Assembly (NCBI GenBank): GCA_025506515.1
Contig: CM046443.1
Location: 25,811,945-25,875,944 of the forward strand
Reading direction: 5' to 3'
DNA: 64,000 bases
From: Flaveria trinervia
Lineage: Eukaryota; Streptophyta; Magnoliopsida; Asterales; Asteraceae
The notes under the pieces were generated by a model. It saw nothing but the letters and a program-made list of their open reading frames with translations, did not search any database and had not been told where the DNA came from. The first letter of the stretch is position 1. Every line of letters starts with the position of its first letter. Positions 10,743 to 23,540 of the stretch are shown here, in pieces. Both the position numbers and the translations under genes were made by a program.

Positions 10743-13019
10743 TGTAACACCGAAATAAAGTCGAAATGAGCCAATTAATAATAATGGGCTTAACCGAGAT
10801 ATTTTAAAGAAAATAATCAGGTAATGGAGCATGGACCAAGTAGACCTTGCGGGATACGTGTTTGGCGAGTTAAAGGTCCAAGAACGCCCGATATATATAT
10901 ATAAACGGATCAGCTTGAGTAGTTCTCATTTGCCACTCAACACCCCAAATTCTAGAGAAAGAGTGTAAAGTGGAGAAAATTGAAGATTCAAGGCTCGGTT
11001 GATCACGGGATTGAAGATTGGTGTTCGTGGGCATCCAAACAACAAGAAAACACCAAGAATCTAGGTAAGAAACATCATTTAATCTTTTATTTTGATGTAA
11101 ACCCGGATTCTAGGGCTTGGGTTTTTGAAAGTGGCAAAGATTCACCCAAAACTCACGTTTTTGTGTAACAAAACATATAAAAAGCTTAGATATATCTTCA
11201 TGGATGATAAACCAAGGTTTTGGGTGTAAAAGATTGAAGTTTTGGGTCAAAAATGGGTTGGTTCGTAATTTCCAGCTCGTTCTGCAAAATCGGGTGTTCA
11301 TCCAGCGAAATTATGTATTCATCCAACGAAACTTTGGGTCTTCCTGCAAAACTATAGTTTCGCAGGTAGCTTCACAGACATGGTTTTCCAACAAAAGTTG
11401 GGCGAAACTGGCAGCGAAGATGCCAGCGAAACTAGCAGCGAAACTGCTGGAGAAACTAGCAGCAAAACTGTTAATCTGACAGTGAAACTACTGATCTAGC
11501 AGCGAAATTAGACAGAAATTAACTCCTTTGAGTGTTAACTTATCTGCAGGCTGTGTAGTGCAACCCTTGCTTTGAAAGCTTGATTGAGAAGCTACTCATC
11601 AAGTACAAGTGAGTTCTAGATCCCCTATTTTAAAGGTTTTGAACTAGTTTGGGGCTGAAAATGCATACTAAATATACGTTTAATACGAACAAGATTTTAA
11701 GAGGTTTTAATGGGAAGATCGATTTTTCTATAAGGAAATGTGCTATATAAAAGTGTTAAAATAAAAAATTTTCATGTTGACCTGGCAGCGGGACCCCAGC
11801 CAGGGGTGTTGCCCCTTGGACCCCACTAGGGGCTACTGCCCCTAGGACCCCACTGTCAGGGGCTGCCGCCCCCGAACCCCTGTTGTCCTGCGCAGGTTCA
11901 GTTATATTTTATGATGACTTATGCTTGTTGTGCATATGTTTATGTATGTGAATGTATGATGCATGATGTTTATGATGATGTATGATTGGTGCTATGTATG
12001 ATGATGCTGATGTATGTTGATTATGTATGCTATGTATGTTATGTATGATATGTTTTCTTATGTTCCTTACTACATATTATGATATGACTTTACATGGTGT
12101 GATTATGATAACGAACATAAAGTATTATCTTAACAAAGTGAAAGATTTAAGATAATGAAAGTGGAACATAATGAATGAACGAATGAAAAGCCTTGCAAGC
12201 AAATGAAGGGAGGTTCACAACTCATTGAGAGTTGTTAGCTCAACTTTGTATTTAAAGCGTTTTTGCTAACTCATAAGGGTTCATACACACAGTAGGAGTT
12301 GGTCTAGGTGACTGCTCTATTACGTGCGATTTGATGATTACGGTGTGTATACAACGTGCAATTTTGCCTAACCCATAAGAGTTCATACACAGGGGAGTCC
12401 GTCTTAGTGACTACTCTATACGTGCGATATGTGTGATATGTGGGAAACGGGGTCCTTGTCGCTTAACCCTAGATGATATAGCTTTGTGCTCAAGAGGGGG
12501 GTTAAACATATGATAGGACCTAGATAGAAGTGAAAGATAATAAATGTACGAAAAGTGCGATAAGTACGAAATGTGCGAAACGTGCGAAATGTATGAAATG
12601 ATGATGACGAAGATAATAATTATTACCTTGATGTACGCATGATGTGTGATCACGTGCAATAGTAAAGAAAATGTTTTAACGAATGAAAGGTAATATAAAG
12701 TTTTATAAAACTAGAACTCACTCAGCAACGCTGACTTTTTATGTGTTTTTCAGTTGGCATGTAAATGTTGCTGAGGATGGCACGGGGCGGCTACTTGACT
12801 CTTTTTTGATGGCATTCTTTTGTTTAATGTTTTTGTATTGTAATGCGAACAAATGATATTGCATAATAAATGGTTGTATTATTTTGTAAAAGCATTTTTA
12901 ATGAAATGAGAAAGTTATTTAAATGTTTCCACTACTTGGTTCTAGTAAAGTTAATGTAATTATATGTTTTAAGTGTGATGATCGTCCGGCTGTGAGCGTC
13001 TCGGGAACCGGGTATTACA
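10743..13019 (+). mobile_element. Solo LTR of a Ty3/gypsy (Tekay-like) element
   Basis: The sequence starts TGTAACACC and ends GGTATTACA. It is flanked by a perfect 5-bp duplication CTGGT (10738-10742 and 13020-13024), with no internal region between. It shares with the LTRs at 22471 and 48064 the block CTAGAACTCACTCAGCAACG (around 12710) followed by GTTGCTGAGGATGGCAC, and the end block TCGGGAACC-GG. It is therefore a diverged relative of those. Inside are a degenerate GCAGCGAAACTA repeat (11395-11510) and a GC-rich block of GGGGCT-CTGCCCC foldback units (11785-11885). Solo LTRs arise by recombination between the two LTRs of one element. The minus open frame 12411-12659 is noncoding. Confidence 0.85.
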
Positions 13020-13024
13020 CTGGT

Positions 13025-13140
13025 GTTCCGAAGGCATTTGTTCTTCCGAAGCTGATTGTTCATCAGCAGAAGATATTCGGATGATTGAATTTGTAAGAAA
13101 CATATCTACGGAAGAACAGAAATGTTCATCCGTAAATGTT
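13025..13140. repeat. CTTCCG-motif-rich sequence, right of the solo LTR
   Basis: Continuation of 10430-10742 with GTTCCGAAGGC, CTTCCGAAGCTG and ACGGAAGAAC. The solo LTR split a single pre-existing repeat block. Confidence 0.6.
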
Positions 13141-14785
13141 TTATATTTAGTCAATTTCACAAATTTAATAAGTATAATGTTTTACCTGCAAACATATATA
13201 AATCAACACAAATAAGAGTTAACTTATATACATAATGCATACATCAAAATAATGAATTAAAATCATTCATTACAAGTATTGATTAAAGTTTTAAGCCTAT
13301 ACAAAAAGATCTAGACCTATTGTTTCTAGATCTAACAACAAACACATTATATTTTAAGGCTACATAGTCTAACGGTATCATGTTTGCCCCTAATAGTATA
13401 CTTTGGTTCGAGAAGAGGGTTTTTTAGAGCATTGCGTGATGTAAAACAAAAGGAGAAAGTATAGAGGAGAAACTGGTAATTTCTATTCATTAAGGTTACC
13501 ATAAAAAATACATGCATCACATATTTATACACAACCATTCAATTTTAAAGTTCATAAACGTTAGATTGACCTATAACAATCGGTATTTATACGCTTAAAA
13601 ATATTTATACAGGTCATCCACTCCATGACATGAAGATGGCGGTTGAAGTAAACTAAATTACCGTCAAGCACGGCGGCTTAATTACTCTTACATTCATGCA
13701 CAAATGCTCACTATATAAGTCGCCACCACGCCATCTAGAACACTTCTCGTCTCCAGTTGATTGACAGCTAGTGGAATGATAGCTATCTATTATTCATATT
13801 TATATATAGTATAATTATATATATATCTTTTTCATAGTTTAATAAGAAGTCAAGTATCGAGCGAATGTATGAAAAGGAATTCAATGAAAACAAAACAATG
13901 ACAGACGAACATCGGAAATAAATTTTCTAATTTCATGCAACTGTTTCATATTAATCATGATATTGATTAATATTCATATTTTATTATATCTTCTTAAATT
14001 TTTTTCTTACATTTATGTAAGTGAATCACATAACACCAAAAATAAGTGTAAATGAATTATTCAGTGACTAGAAGTATTCTTTAGCCTATTTTTTAACCCC
14101 GGCACCTAGATTTTCTAGGTAAGAAAATGACTTTTATCTTTGTAACTAATTTCAATTTTTAACATTTATATTTATTAATTACACTACACAACCTTTATAT
14201 ATATAATTTGTTTCATCTTTGGTCTTTTAGTCTAACGATAGTTTATATCGTTAAGTTAGATCACATGGTTATCACATTAGAGTATATGTGTATACAGCCC
14301 AGCATAATTTAAATTGAATCGACGTATTAAGAAAATATAATAAGTATTAAGTTTATTATTAATTGTTGGTCAACAAATTAAAGTTTATAATATCATATGT
14401 TTTCTATAATCATATGATTGTGAAAAGCATCTAACTTCATGGTTTAACATTTAAATTTCTACCTATTAAGTTTATTATTAATTTTTGGGCAACAAATTAA
14501 GTATATTATTGACATATATATCATACGATACAATTATTTGTTGTTTGAGATGCTACTCATTAGTCTCAAAATATTTTTGATCATATTTTTCTAATACATA
14601 GAGTCATTTTTTCGACTATGATGCATGTATGTTATTTTATATATCAATCCTCATATAATAATCATGTGACTTACTTAATGACACAAAATAACGACCATTA
14701 GACTAAATAACTAAAAATGAAATAAATCATATACACCAAGGTTGTCAAGTAATTATTAAAATTACTTATATATATATATATATAT

Positions 14786-14818
<33 letters not shown>

Positions 14819-16286
14819 TTCTTTGTGTAATTTACATTTTAATAAATTATTAAAATAAGAAATTTTATATTTTAAATATTTGATTGTTTAGTTTACTTGT
14901 GTATAATCATTATCATTTAATAAGACAAAGAAGTGAAAAACATATTAATCTAATCTTTCATTTATTATATTATATATATATAAATTATATATATCACATA
15001 TTCATGTTATTTAACAAGAAATACAGAGTTCTATAATCTATGCTAATGTATATATTTTTAATTTGTTGATTGGATCAAACCATTGAAGTGTTTACAATTT
15101 TTTTCAATTAAAAAGTACTCAAGTAGTAAGATAAATAATACATATATTAGCATCGCTATAATATGTGTATCCTAAGTATACCAGCCAAATCAAATATAAA
15201 TAATCGACTTATATATATTTGACATGTCCCGCAATTCAAGCCAAAGGTTGTGGAATGTGCAAGATTGACCAAAACACAAGAAATAATTATGGGAGTTTGA
15301 CACTGATGAGCTAGCTTACTAAACGTGAAAGACACAAACATGACGGGTGGAAATTCGTTTACTACCGAAGTGAAATCTATTTCCATGTGTTTGGTGTTAT
15401 CGTGTTGGTACTAATCTAAATGATATACACAACACTTACATCACTCACGAAAACCAATGATAGAACAGATTAAACATAATGTAACTCAAGCAATACATTG
15501 TTACTCATCAGTTATTATTGTATATTGTTGTGCTTATATACAATATAATATTAAGACTTATGAAACCAAGAATGGACGATAGCACATGAAAATAAGTGTT
15601 GCACCTGCAATATGGAGTTCGTATTAAAAAAAAAACTTAACATGATGCCCATGTTATAATTCTTAACCACTGCCACCCCACATTCACAAGGATGACCTTT
15701 TAATTAACACATTATATATATTTACTACCCATGAGACACTAGCTTATACAAATATTATTGAGCTAGAAACTATAGACTTTAACCGGTTTGTATATATGGT
15801 GGAGCCAAATATAAATATTCTTTATAAATGGGCGAAATTTTAAGATTAGTTATAATTTTAGTTCACTCGTGGTGGGAACTAGTTAATATATTATTTCCAC
15901 TACAATAAAAAAATTACGACCTACATGATAAAAAAAAGTAAAAAAGCATTTGAGTAGACTTGGGCAGCTCGGGACAAACCCCTAACAAGGCAAACCCAAA
16001 CAAAGAATAATTCTCTATGGGCTGGCATAATTAATAACATAATAATCCATGCACATAGATATATATATATATATATATGGGTATACAAATCGGTCATGTG
16101 AGGTCTTTTTAGACTAGGATCGGATTGACTGTTCAAGCTGGTCGGATCGGGATTCGGAGGCCGGACCTGTCACATCCACCTTAAATCGTTTGTATTTCAA
16201 AGAACCGGCTAGTTCGTACCAATTCAGTTCGGATCGGGAACTGTCAGACCATAGTATTTAGTATTCTTTTTTAATGAATTGAACAG
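13141..16286. other. Long AT-rich intergenic stretch, no gene supported
   Basis: A core-promoter-like sequence CTATATAAG (13711-13719) with GC-richer downstream sequence is present, but no coding region follows. A 119-bp diverged duplication starts at 14345 and 14464 (TATTAAGTTTATTATTAAT). TA microsatellites lie at 14764-14818 and 14977-14992, with a shorter one at 16058-16078. The minus frame 15156-15386 (76 codons) starts at a plausible ATG but shows no known domain, and I could not find adjoining exons. The stretch 16130-16260 resembles dispersed GGATCGGGA repeats. Confidence 0.5.
14764..14818. repeat. TA microsatellite
   Basis: About 55 bp of TA units with one GATA interruption. Confidence 0.9.
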
Positions 16287-17081
16287 TGTAGAGATTAATG
16301 AAGAGGCTGATGCAACTCAAACATCCAAAGTCTATCCTGCATGCTGCACAAGTGCATTGAAGAAAAATGCTTAGGAAGTTTCACACATGAAACTGAAATA
16401 CTCTAAGCGTGAAATCTTCCGAAGCCAAGACCAATATCTTCCGAAGCCAAATATGAAGTCTTCCGAAGCCTCAGAGACAGTCTTCCGAAGCTTCAACTTA
16501 TGAAGACAGATTTCTTCCGAATACTTTTGACACATGCTTTATTTGATGTACTTTTCCATAAAGCTGGACACATTTTCGTTGCATCTCTGTAAGGTCACCA
16601 ACTTACATGAGTTGGTGAAAAGGTCCACGCTTTTGGTAACTGTACATTGAGGTCTTGAGTCTGTAACTTTCTACTTCATGTACTTTATCCTTTTTTAAAT
16701 AGATAAGGATGTGAGCTATGGCATGTCATAGTCACTAGTCAAAAGGAAATTTGCCTTTTAACTCTACAATTGATTTTGTTTGTGTCTAGTCAATTGTATC
16801 CAGCTGGCTTCCAAAGTATTGCCGGTTGTAGGATGTAGTATAAGTATCTCATGTTCTTGTATCTTTCCAATATGCTTTTGTAACACTTGTAATAGAACAT
16901 AGAGAAAGCAATATATTGCATTCTTGAAAACCATACACTCGTGTTCTCTTGTTCTGTCTCATATATTACTTGTGTACTTAGTGTCTCACTTGTGATTAAT
17001 ACAGTTTACTGTTTGATTGAGTTTGGTTAATCTCCTCTTTGTTGTATTGTGTTGTAAGTGAACCCTTTCAATGGTCCTGCA
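16287..17081 (+). repeat. 5' LTR of the Copia element
   Basis: The LTR runs from TGTAGAG to TCCTGCA (795 bp). It contains five CTTCCGAAG motifs in about 100 bp (16410-16512), a TATA-like TATAAGTA near 16850 and the signals for the start of the genomic transcript. It matches 30642-31422 nearly throughout; the clearest difference is a short indel near 16975. Confidence 0.9.
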
Positions 17082-17083
17082 TT

Positions 17084-17095
17084 TGGTATCAGAGC
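17084..17095 (+). other. Primer binding site (initiator tRNA-Met)
   Basis: TGGTATCAGAGC is complementary to the 3' end of plant initiator tRNA-Met and lies two bases inside the LTR end, the normal place for minus-strand priming. Confidence 0.9.
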
Positions 17096-17165
17096 ATTCC
17101 AGGCTCTTGATATAAGATCTCATCATCTTAAGATCCCTCACATACACAAATACTAAACTTTTCAA

Positions 17166-18338
17166 ATGGCAGCCATTTCTAAGACTGATATGGAAACTGG
17201 AACCATAAACAAGTCCCTACTGATCACTCTTGATGAGTTTGATACCTGGTGTTTAAGAATGGAAGGTTTCATCAGGTCTCTTGATTCAAGAATGTGGGAG
17301 TCTATTGAAAATGGACCTTTCATACCTAGCACCCCTTCTATTACAGGTGCTGGTATGATCCCCAAGGATGTGGCTAACTACTTTGATGAATATAGGAAGA
17401 GAGTAGAGATTGATAGAAAAACCGTGACAGCCCTTCAAACTGCCCTTCCAAACTCTGTGTACAGAGGTTTCAAGAAGTGCAAAACAGCTAAACAGCTGTG
17501 GGATGCACTGAAACTAATGTATGAGGGTTCCTCTGAAGCCAAGGAGAACAAGAAGGATCTCCTGAAGTAGCAGTTTGAAAACTTCACATTCAAAACAGGT
17601 AAAACCATTACTCAGCAATACTTCAGGTATGTTGAAATTATGGATACCCTTATGGATGGAGGAGTTTCTCTTGAAAACAGAGACATTGTAAGGAAGTTCA
17701 TGTCCTCACTTCCTAGACAGTGGACACACTACTGTGTGGTGATCAAGAGGACTGAAAATCTCAAAACTCTTACTCTGACAGAGTTATATGGGATTTTTAG
17801 TGGCTACCAGATGAAGATGAACATGCAAGGTTCACCTGGCAACTCCAACAATCAAAGGGTTCAGCCCTACATGTGGTTGAAAGGGATAACATAGAACCCA
17901 AACATCATCTCATATGCTACCTGACAACTCACTAAAGGGCCCTTTCATCATCTTCCCAGAGACACCAAGGGAGAACTACACTCAAGGAAGCCATTCCAAG
18001 AAACAAGCTCTTCTCAAGCTTTTGTGTCTTCTGATGAAAGCTGTGGCAACTCTTTCTTCACTCTTGAAGACCTGGACTATATTCATCCAGATGATCTGGA
18101 ATACATGGAAATAGTCCAGCAGATGGCTCTTCTCACTCACAGAGCCAAGAAGTTCTATAAGAGGACTGGAAGGAAGTTTCCAAGCAATGCAACCAGTGGA
18201 AAGTTTGGCCTGGACAAAGTCAAAGTCAGTTGTTACAACTGTAACTTAATGGGCCACTTTGCTAGAGAGTGTAAGGAACCTAAAACAAGTGGTGGCCAAA
18301 CACAGTCCAAACCTAACTACACTGATAAAGCTCTCTAG
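17166..18338 (+). pseudogene. Copia gag, capsid and first zinc knuckle (decayed)
   Basis: The frame opens with ATG at 17166. The first 135 codons show the Copia capsid pattern (a FDTWCLRMEGFI block, then KQLWDALKLMYEG). An in-frame TAG (17568) replaces a sense codon, and the same frame resumes to a second stop at 17892. After local damage it continues at 18024 with the nucleocapsid CX2CX4HX4C knuckle (CYNC...GHFAREC, codons near 18231-18273). Gag would form the virus-like particle in the cytoplasm. The frame is broken at least twice, so no full product can be made. Confidence 0.85.
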
Positions 18339-19875
18339 AATGAGCAGCAAGCTACTCTTGCTGTTGAAGAAGGAGGCTTTGACTAGAGCTTTCAAGTGGA
18401 AGATGCTTCTCCAAACCAAGCTTTGATGGTAGATCATGATGAAGCCAAGGTATTGGAAAATCTCTGTACTCCTGAATGCATTGCTAAAGTCAATAGATAC
18501 AGGTCCTATAACTTGGAAATAAGATCTGACCTTGGGTCCTGAAACATTTTAAAATCTGATTTTAGAAAGTCTGAAAATGATTATAACTGAAGATAGAGGA
18601 CCTAGAGAAAACCATTTCAGTTCTAAAACATGAACACACAGATTTTAGGACTCAAATCAAAGATCTCATAACCAAACTGACTGAGTGCCAGGCTGAGCTT
18701 GTGACCATCAAAGCCAGGGCTGAAAAGAGTGTTCTTGAAGAAGAGACCTTCAAGAACATGATATCCTCATCCCTGCATAACAAGGTGTGCTATCAAAACA
18801 GGCAGGGATTGGGATCCAATAAGATAGCTCCTCCACACATAATCTTGTCTCTAAGACCTCCTAGGTGTGGAACTTGTGAAGATGAGCTTCCTCTCATAGA
18901 TCCTATGAGTGAAGAGGATGAAGAATAGATAGTGAAGAATTCCTTTGAAAAGAGTGAAGAGGAGAATTCTAAGAAGGGCCACTATCCTTTTGAGGATAAT
19001 AAGAAGACTGTGATGACTAAGTCTATGAGAAAGAACTTGATCATAAAGAGCAAAAGAAAGGCAAGGAAGGCTCAAAAGATCAAGGCTACTTTTGACTCTA
19101 AGCATAAACAAGTTTTCATATCTACAGGATTTAAAGTAGTAATGACTAAAGACATAAACCAAAACTCTTCTGCTAAGAGTTCTGGTTCTTGTTCAACTCA
19201 TCTCAGTAACAAGAAGAAGACTGATCTGCTGTGTACCACTGCTGCACACATGGACCATCAAACTCCAAGAACAGTTCTCAGCCCAAAGGAACTGTCTCAG
19301 CATCTGCAAAGATGAAGGTGGAGAAGGGATGTGACCAAAGACAGTCTTGTTCCCAGTAAAAGACTCTTTGGAATAAGAAAATAATGTGTGTCATGTGTGA
19401 AAGTACCGCTCACATTGCTAAGGATTGTCCATGCAATCCTAAAGGTACTGTCTATATGACCAAGACAAAGACTTCAAAGAGTTCCAAGAAGATTCAAGTT
19501 TCGGAAGGAAAACATGTTTCCTTCGGAAGATCCAAATCTAAAAATAAGGCAAGTGGAAAATTACCCTCGGAAGAGAAGTTAGTCTCGAAAGAAAGGAGTT
19601 CTTCCGAAGCACTGAAGTCTGCTGCAGTGTCTGCAGAATCTTTCAAAGGTTCAGTCATCAAAACTTCCAAAGTTCCAAAGGCTTCCGAAGTTTTGAAGGT
19701 CAAGTCCAAGACTCCAAAGGTGGTGTGGAAGTCTAAGAAAGACCAAGTGACTGAGAATTCTCCATCAACAACAGCTCAAGATCCTCTTAGCACAACCATA
19801 GGATCTATTACTGTTGCATTACCTTCTGTTTCGGAGCCCAAGACAAGCAAGGCTTGGGTTTCCAAATGTAACTAA
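18339..19875 (+). pseudogene. Copia gag-protease linker with second CCHC knuckle
   Basis: Pieces of charged, Lys/Glu/Ser-rich protein (18640-18928, 18932-19315, 19384-19875) are separated by stops and frameshifts. The first piece resembles a coiled coil (KLTECQAELVTIKARAEK). The last piece starts with a second CX2CX4HX4C knuckle (CVMC...AHIAKDC). It then becomes a Ser/Lys-rich tail, whose DNA (19498-19690) again contains several TTCCGAAG/TTCGGAAG motifs. A second knuckle ahead of the protease is known in this kind of plant Copia. Confidence 0.7.
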
Positions 19876-19916
19876 TCATTTTCTTTGTGAAGGGACAGCT
19901 CAAGACAAACAAAATG

Positions 19917-21129
19917 TCTAGATCATTGATAGTGGTTGTTCCAGGCATATGACAGGCAATAGGTCACTACTCCAGGACTTTGAAAGGATTGATGGAGGAC
20001 CAGTTGCTTTTGGAGGAGATGAAGGTGGTTACATTTCAGGAAGGGGCATGTTCACAAATGGTAAGCTCAGTATTGAAAAGGTAAACTTTGTCAAAGAGCT
20101 TGGGTACAATCTTCTGAGTGTATCCCAATTTTGTGATCAGAGTCATAACATGCTCTTTACTAAGCATGAATGCATTGTTCTCAAGCCTGGTGTGGTCATT
20201 TCTCATGAGCATATCTTGCTTAGAGCCCCCAGGAAAGGGAACATGTACAAGATGGATTTGCAAGAAACATCTCCCTCTGGAGAAGTGTTATGCTTTCTGT
20301 CTAAAGCCAATAGTGATGAGTCTTTCCTATGGCATAAAAGAATGTGCCATGTAAACTTTAAGAACATGAATAGATTAATTAAAAATGATCTGGTAACTGG
20401 AATACCAAAGAAAGAGTTTACAAGTGATGACCATTGTGTAGCATGTCTGAAAGGGAAGCAACATAAGGTATCTCATAAGCCTAAGGAAAAAAACTCCATC
20501 ACTACACCCCTACACTTGTTACATATGTATCTCTTTGGCCCCACCAGTGTAATGAGTCTAGGAAGGACCTCTTATTGTTTAGTGATCATAGATGACTTTA
20601 CAAGATTCACTTGGGTCTTCTTCCTTAGAACTAAGGATGAGACTCTTAAGATTCTTAAGAATTTCATCTAAAGATTGAGAATCAATCTGATCACAAGGTC
20701 AAGATCATAAGATGTGATCAAGGAACTGAATTTAAGTACCAAATTCTTGATACATTCTCTGATGAAAAGGGTATTACAAGACAATACAGTGCTCCCAGGA
20801 CTCCTCGGTAGAATGGTGTTGCTGAGAGGAGAAACAGGACACTGATTGAAGCTACAAGAATCATGTTGTTTGACTCTAAGCTGCCCATTACCTTTTGGGC
20901 AGAGGCAGTCAACATTGCCTGTTATGTGCAGAACATAGTTTTAGTGGTCAAGACTCATGGCAAGACTCCTTATGAACTTTTGCACAAGAGGAAACCTTTC
21001 ATTGGTTTTCTCAGGTCATTTGGATGTCCTTGCACCATCTTGAATACCAAAGATCAAATTGCCAAATTTGTTGAGAAATCAGATGATGGATATTTTATTG
21101 GATACTCTTTTCAAGCTAAGGCTTATTAA
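19917..21129 (+). pseudogene. Copia protease and integrase (decayed)
   Basis: The protease active site DSGCSRHMTG lies at 19928-19957; a Trp codon just before it reads TAG. The same frame continues to 20671 through a pre-integrase HHCC zinc site (WHKRMCH...CVACLKGKQH) into the integrase core. There the first catalytic Asp of the usual HMDLFGP block is Tyr (HMYLFGP, near 20524). After a frameshift at about 20671 come CDQGTEF (second Asp), PRTPR-stop-NGVAERRNRTL (third acidic residue) and the C-terminal part 20863-21129. Integrase would insert the cDNA into the chromosome; this copy cannot. Confidence 0.85.
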
Positions 21130-22470
21130 GTACACAATATCAGAACCAAAATTGTTGAGGAGTCAGCCAATGTGACTTTCAATGAACACACACCCTGTGT
21201 GGTTGGTACTGGTCTTGATTTGATCTTGATTTAGTTACCAACTGTTTTAACAAATCTTGTGAGAATGTTTCAGAATCTGCAGAAAATTTAAATACAGGTG
21301 ATCTTGATCTAAGATTTGAGCTAAGAAGACTTACAACTCACATATCTTCAGCTCCAGTTGGAACTACTTCTCCTAATGAGGTTTCTATCAGCACTACAAT
21401 GACAAACTCAGCTGATATATCTGGGGTGCCTTCAAATTCCAGCTCAGAGGCTCCACAACCAGATAAGAACATCTCAATTGTGGAAGACAACAATGGTGGT
21501 GGTGACAGTGATCAAGAATTTCTTGATGCTACTAACCACACCATAGATGAGAACATCAATGATGTCACACACTGCTTGGATCAAGTTTCTCTTGAAAAGT
21601 GTGTTGATGTGATGGGAGAAACATCCATGCCAGATCTAAATTTCTCTAATTTAGATCTTTCTCAGCAACTTGCTGTGATCCCTCAGCTTAGGATCCACAA
21701 GTCTCATCCCACCACAAACATCATTGGTGATGTTGTCACAGGGGTAAAAACAAGAGGACAAACCTATGAAGCAAATGTTTGTCTTCACTCTTGTTTCCTA
21801 TCCTAGATAGAGCCAAAGAAAGTTGATGAGGCTCTAAAGGATGGAAGTTGGGTTGAGGCTATGCAACAAGAGCTACTTCAATTCAAAAGGCAGAAAGTTT
21901 GGAACCTTTGTCCTCTACCTTATGGGAAGACTACCATTGGAACTAAATAGGTGTTTAGAAACAAGAAAGATGATAGAGGCATCATCATCAAGAACAAAGC
22001 TAGACTAGTTGTTCAAGGATACACATAAGAAGAAGGGATTGACTACACTGATGTCTTTGCTCCAGTAGCAAGATTAGAAGCTGTTAGGATATTCCTGGCA
22101 TTTCCTGCATCTAAGAACTTCAAGGTCCTTCAGCTTGATATGAAGTGTGCCTTTCTATATGGAGTGATTGATGAAAAGGTATATGTCAAACAGCCACCTG
22201 GTTTTGTAGATCCTGATCATCCTGATTATGTCTGCAAGCTTGACAAAGCTCTTTATGGCTGCATTAGGCACCCAGGAAGTGGTATGAGACACTGTCTGAG
22301 TATCTTTGTAAACATGGATAAAGGAGAGGTACTATAGATGGAACTCTCTTCATCAAAGGACAGGGACATGACATTCTGCTATTTCAAGTGTATGTGGATG
22401 ACATCATCTTTGGTTCAACTAATCCAAAGCTTTACAAAGACCTTGAGAAGCTGATGAAAGACAGATTTGA
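21130..22470 (+). pseudogene. Copia integrase-RT linker and reverse transcriptase, 5' part
   Basis: An Asn/Asp/Ser-rich linker (21399-21806) leads into RT from about 21807. Recognisable blocks are DGSWVEAMQQEL, KARLVVQGYT, DYTDVFAPVARLEAVRIF and LQLDMKCAFLYGVIDEKVYV. Damage includes a TGG-to-TAG change near 21948 and a frameshift after ALYG near 22261. The catalytic YVDD is still encoded at about 22391 in another frame. The domain is cut at 22470 by a gypsy LTR directly after codons for MKDRFD. Confidence 0.85.
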
Positions 22471-23164
22471 TGTAACACCCAGTTATTTTAAAGTCAAAGA
22501 AAAGGATGAATAAAGTGAAAGAAAAGAAGGAAAAGAAATAAAACCCAAGTCTAGGGGTAAAAAGTGTCCAAATGGACAAAATGTTTGAAAAGTGGGTGTA
22601 AAATGTGGTATGGCCGCCCATATGTCACATACACCACTGATTTTCAGGTTTTAGAGAGAGAAAGAGCAGCAAGTTCTCGGTTTTGAAGGAAGAACAAGAA
22701 AAAATTCGAATTCAAGGTAAGAATTCATGCTTTTTTGGTGTTCTTGACTAGCCTTATCCTCGGGTTTATGCTTATGTGTGTTTGTATGTGTTCGGGTATG
22801 TTTTTAGTAAGTTTATAAGCGGTTGAATTCAATTTGCAAACGAGTTTAGAGGAAGCCATACTCAAAAGCTGCAAAGGTGAGTTCTAGGACCCCCTCTTTT
22901 ACTGGTTTTAACTGATTTTGGGGCTGGAAATACATGAATGTATGTTTTATCCAACTGGGTTTCGGACCCACATGCTTGAATGTGTGTGTGATGATGTTAT
23001 GATGTGATGTGTGACTATGTTCATGCTTGATGATGTATGATTGTGTTTCTAAGGCTTAGAGGGTAAGAATTAAGCTTAGAACATGATGAATGGTGCATGG
23101 AAATTGAATCTGATGTTTTAGACCCACTTGATAAGTTTTCAAATCTGCCTAAGTGTTTGGAAAT

Positions 23165-23540
23165 AAATGCGGATGGAAAGGGGTTAATGCGGATGAACAT
23201 TAACCAATGGGTAAGTCAATGCGGATGGAGTCAAATGCGGATGAAGTCAATGCGGATGAACATTGGCTAAGTGCATGAAATGCGGATGAGCATTTGACTA
23301 AGTCTGGGAAATGCAAATGAGCATTAGTCTAAGCTTGGGAATTGCGGATGAGTAAGTCCAAGGTAGAGGACCAATGCGGATGAACTATAGCAAATGCGGA
23401 TGAAGTAAATCCAATGTGGATGAACTATAGCAAATGTGGATAAGTTAGGAAAATGCGGATGACAAATGTGGATGAACTATAGCCAATGCGGATGAACTGT
23501 AGGAATGCGGATGACTATAGGAAATGCGGATGAACACTTA
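23165..23540 (+). repeat. GCGGATGA minisatellite in the gypsy LTR
   Basis: The core AATGCGGATGA recurs about 15-20 times with irregular spacers (AACATT, GTCA, ACTATAGC). The same array occurs at 48755-49170 in the other copy with different unit order and number, so it varies within the family. Confidence 0.85.

Noticed and set aside
15156..15386. 76-codon minus-strand open frame
   Set aside because: No motif, AT-rich surroundings and no splice-linked partner found; most likely chance.
16410..16512. CTTCCGAAG cluster as heat-shock elements
   Set aside because: Heat-shock elements need TTCnnGAA spacing; here TTC and GAA are separated by one base, so the match is not canonical.
23165..23540. 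CRISPR-like array of short repeats
   Set aside because: Spacers are irregular, very short and similar to each other, and the array lies in an LTR of a plant retrotransposon; it is a minisatellite.
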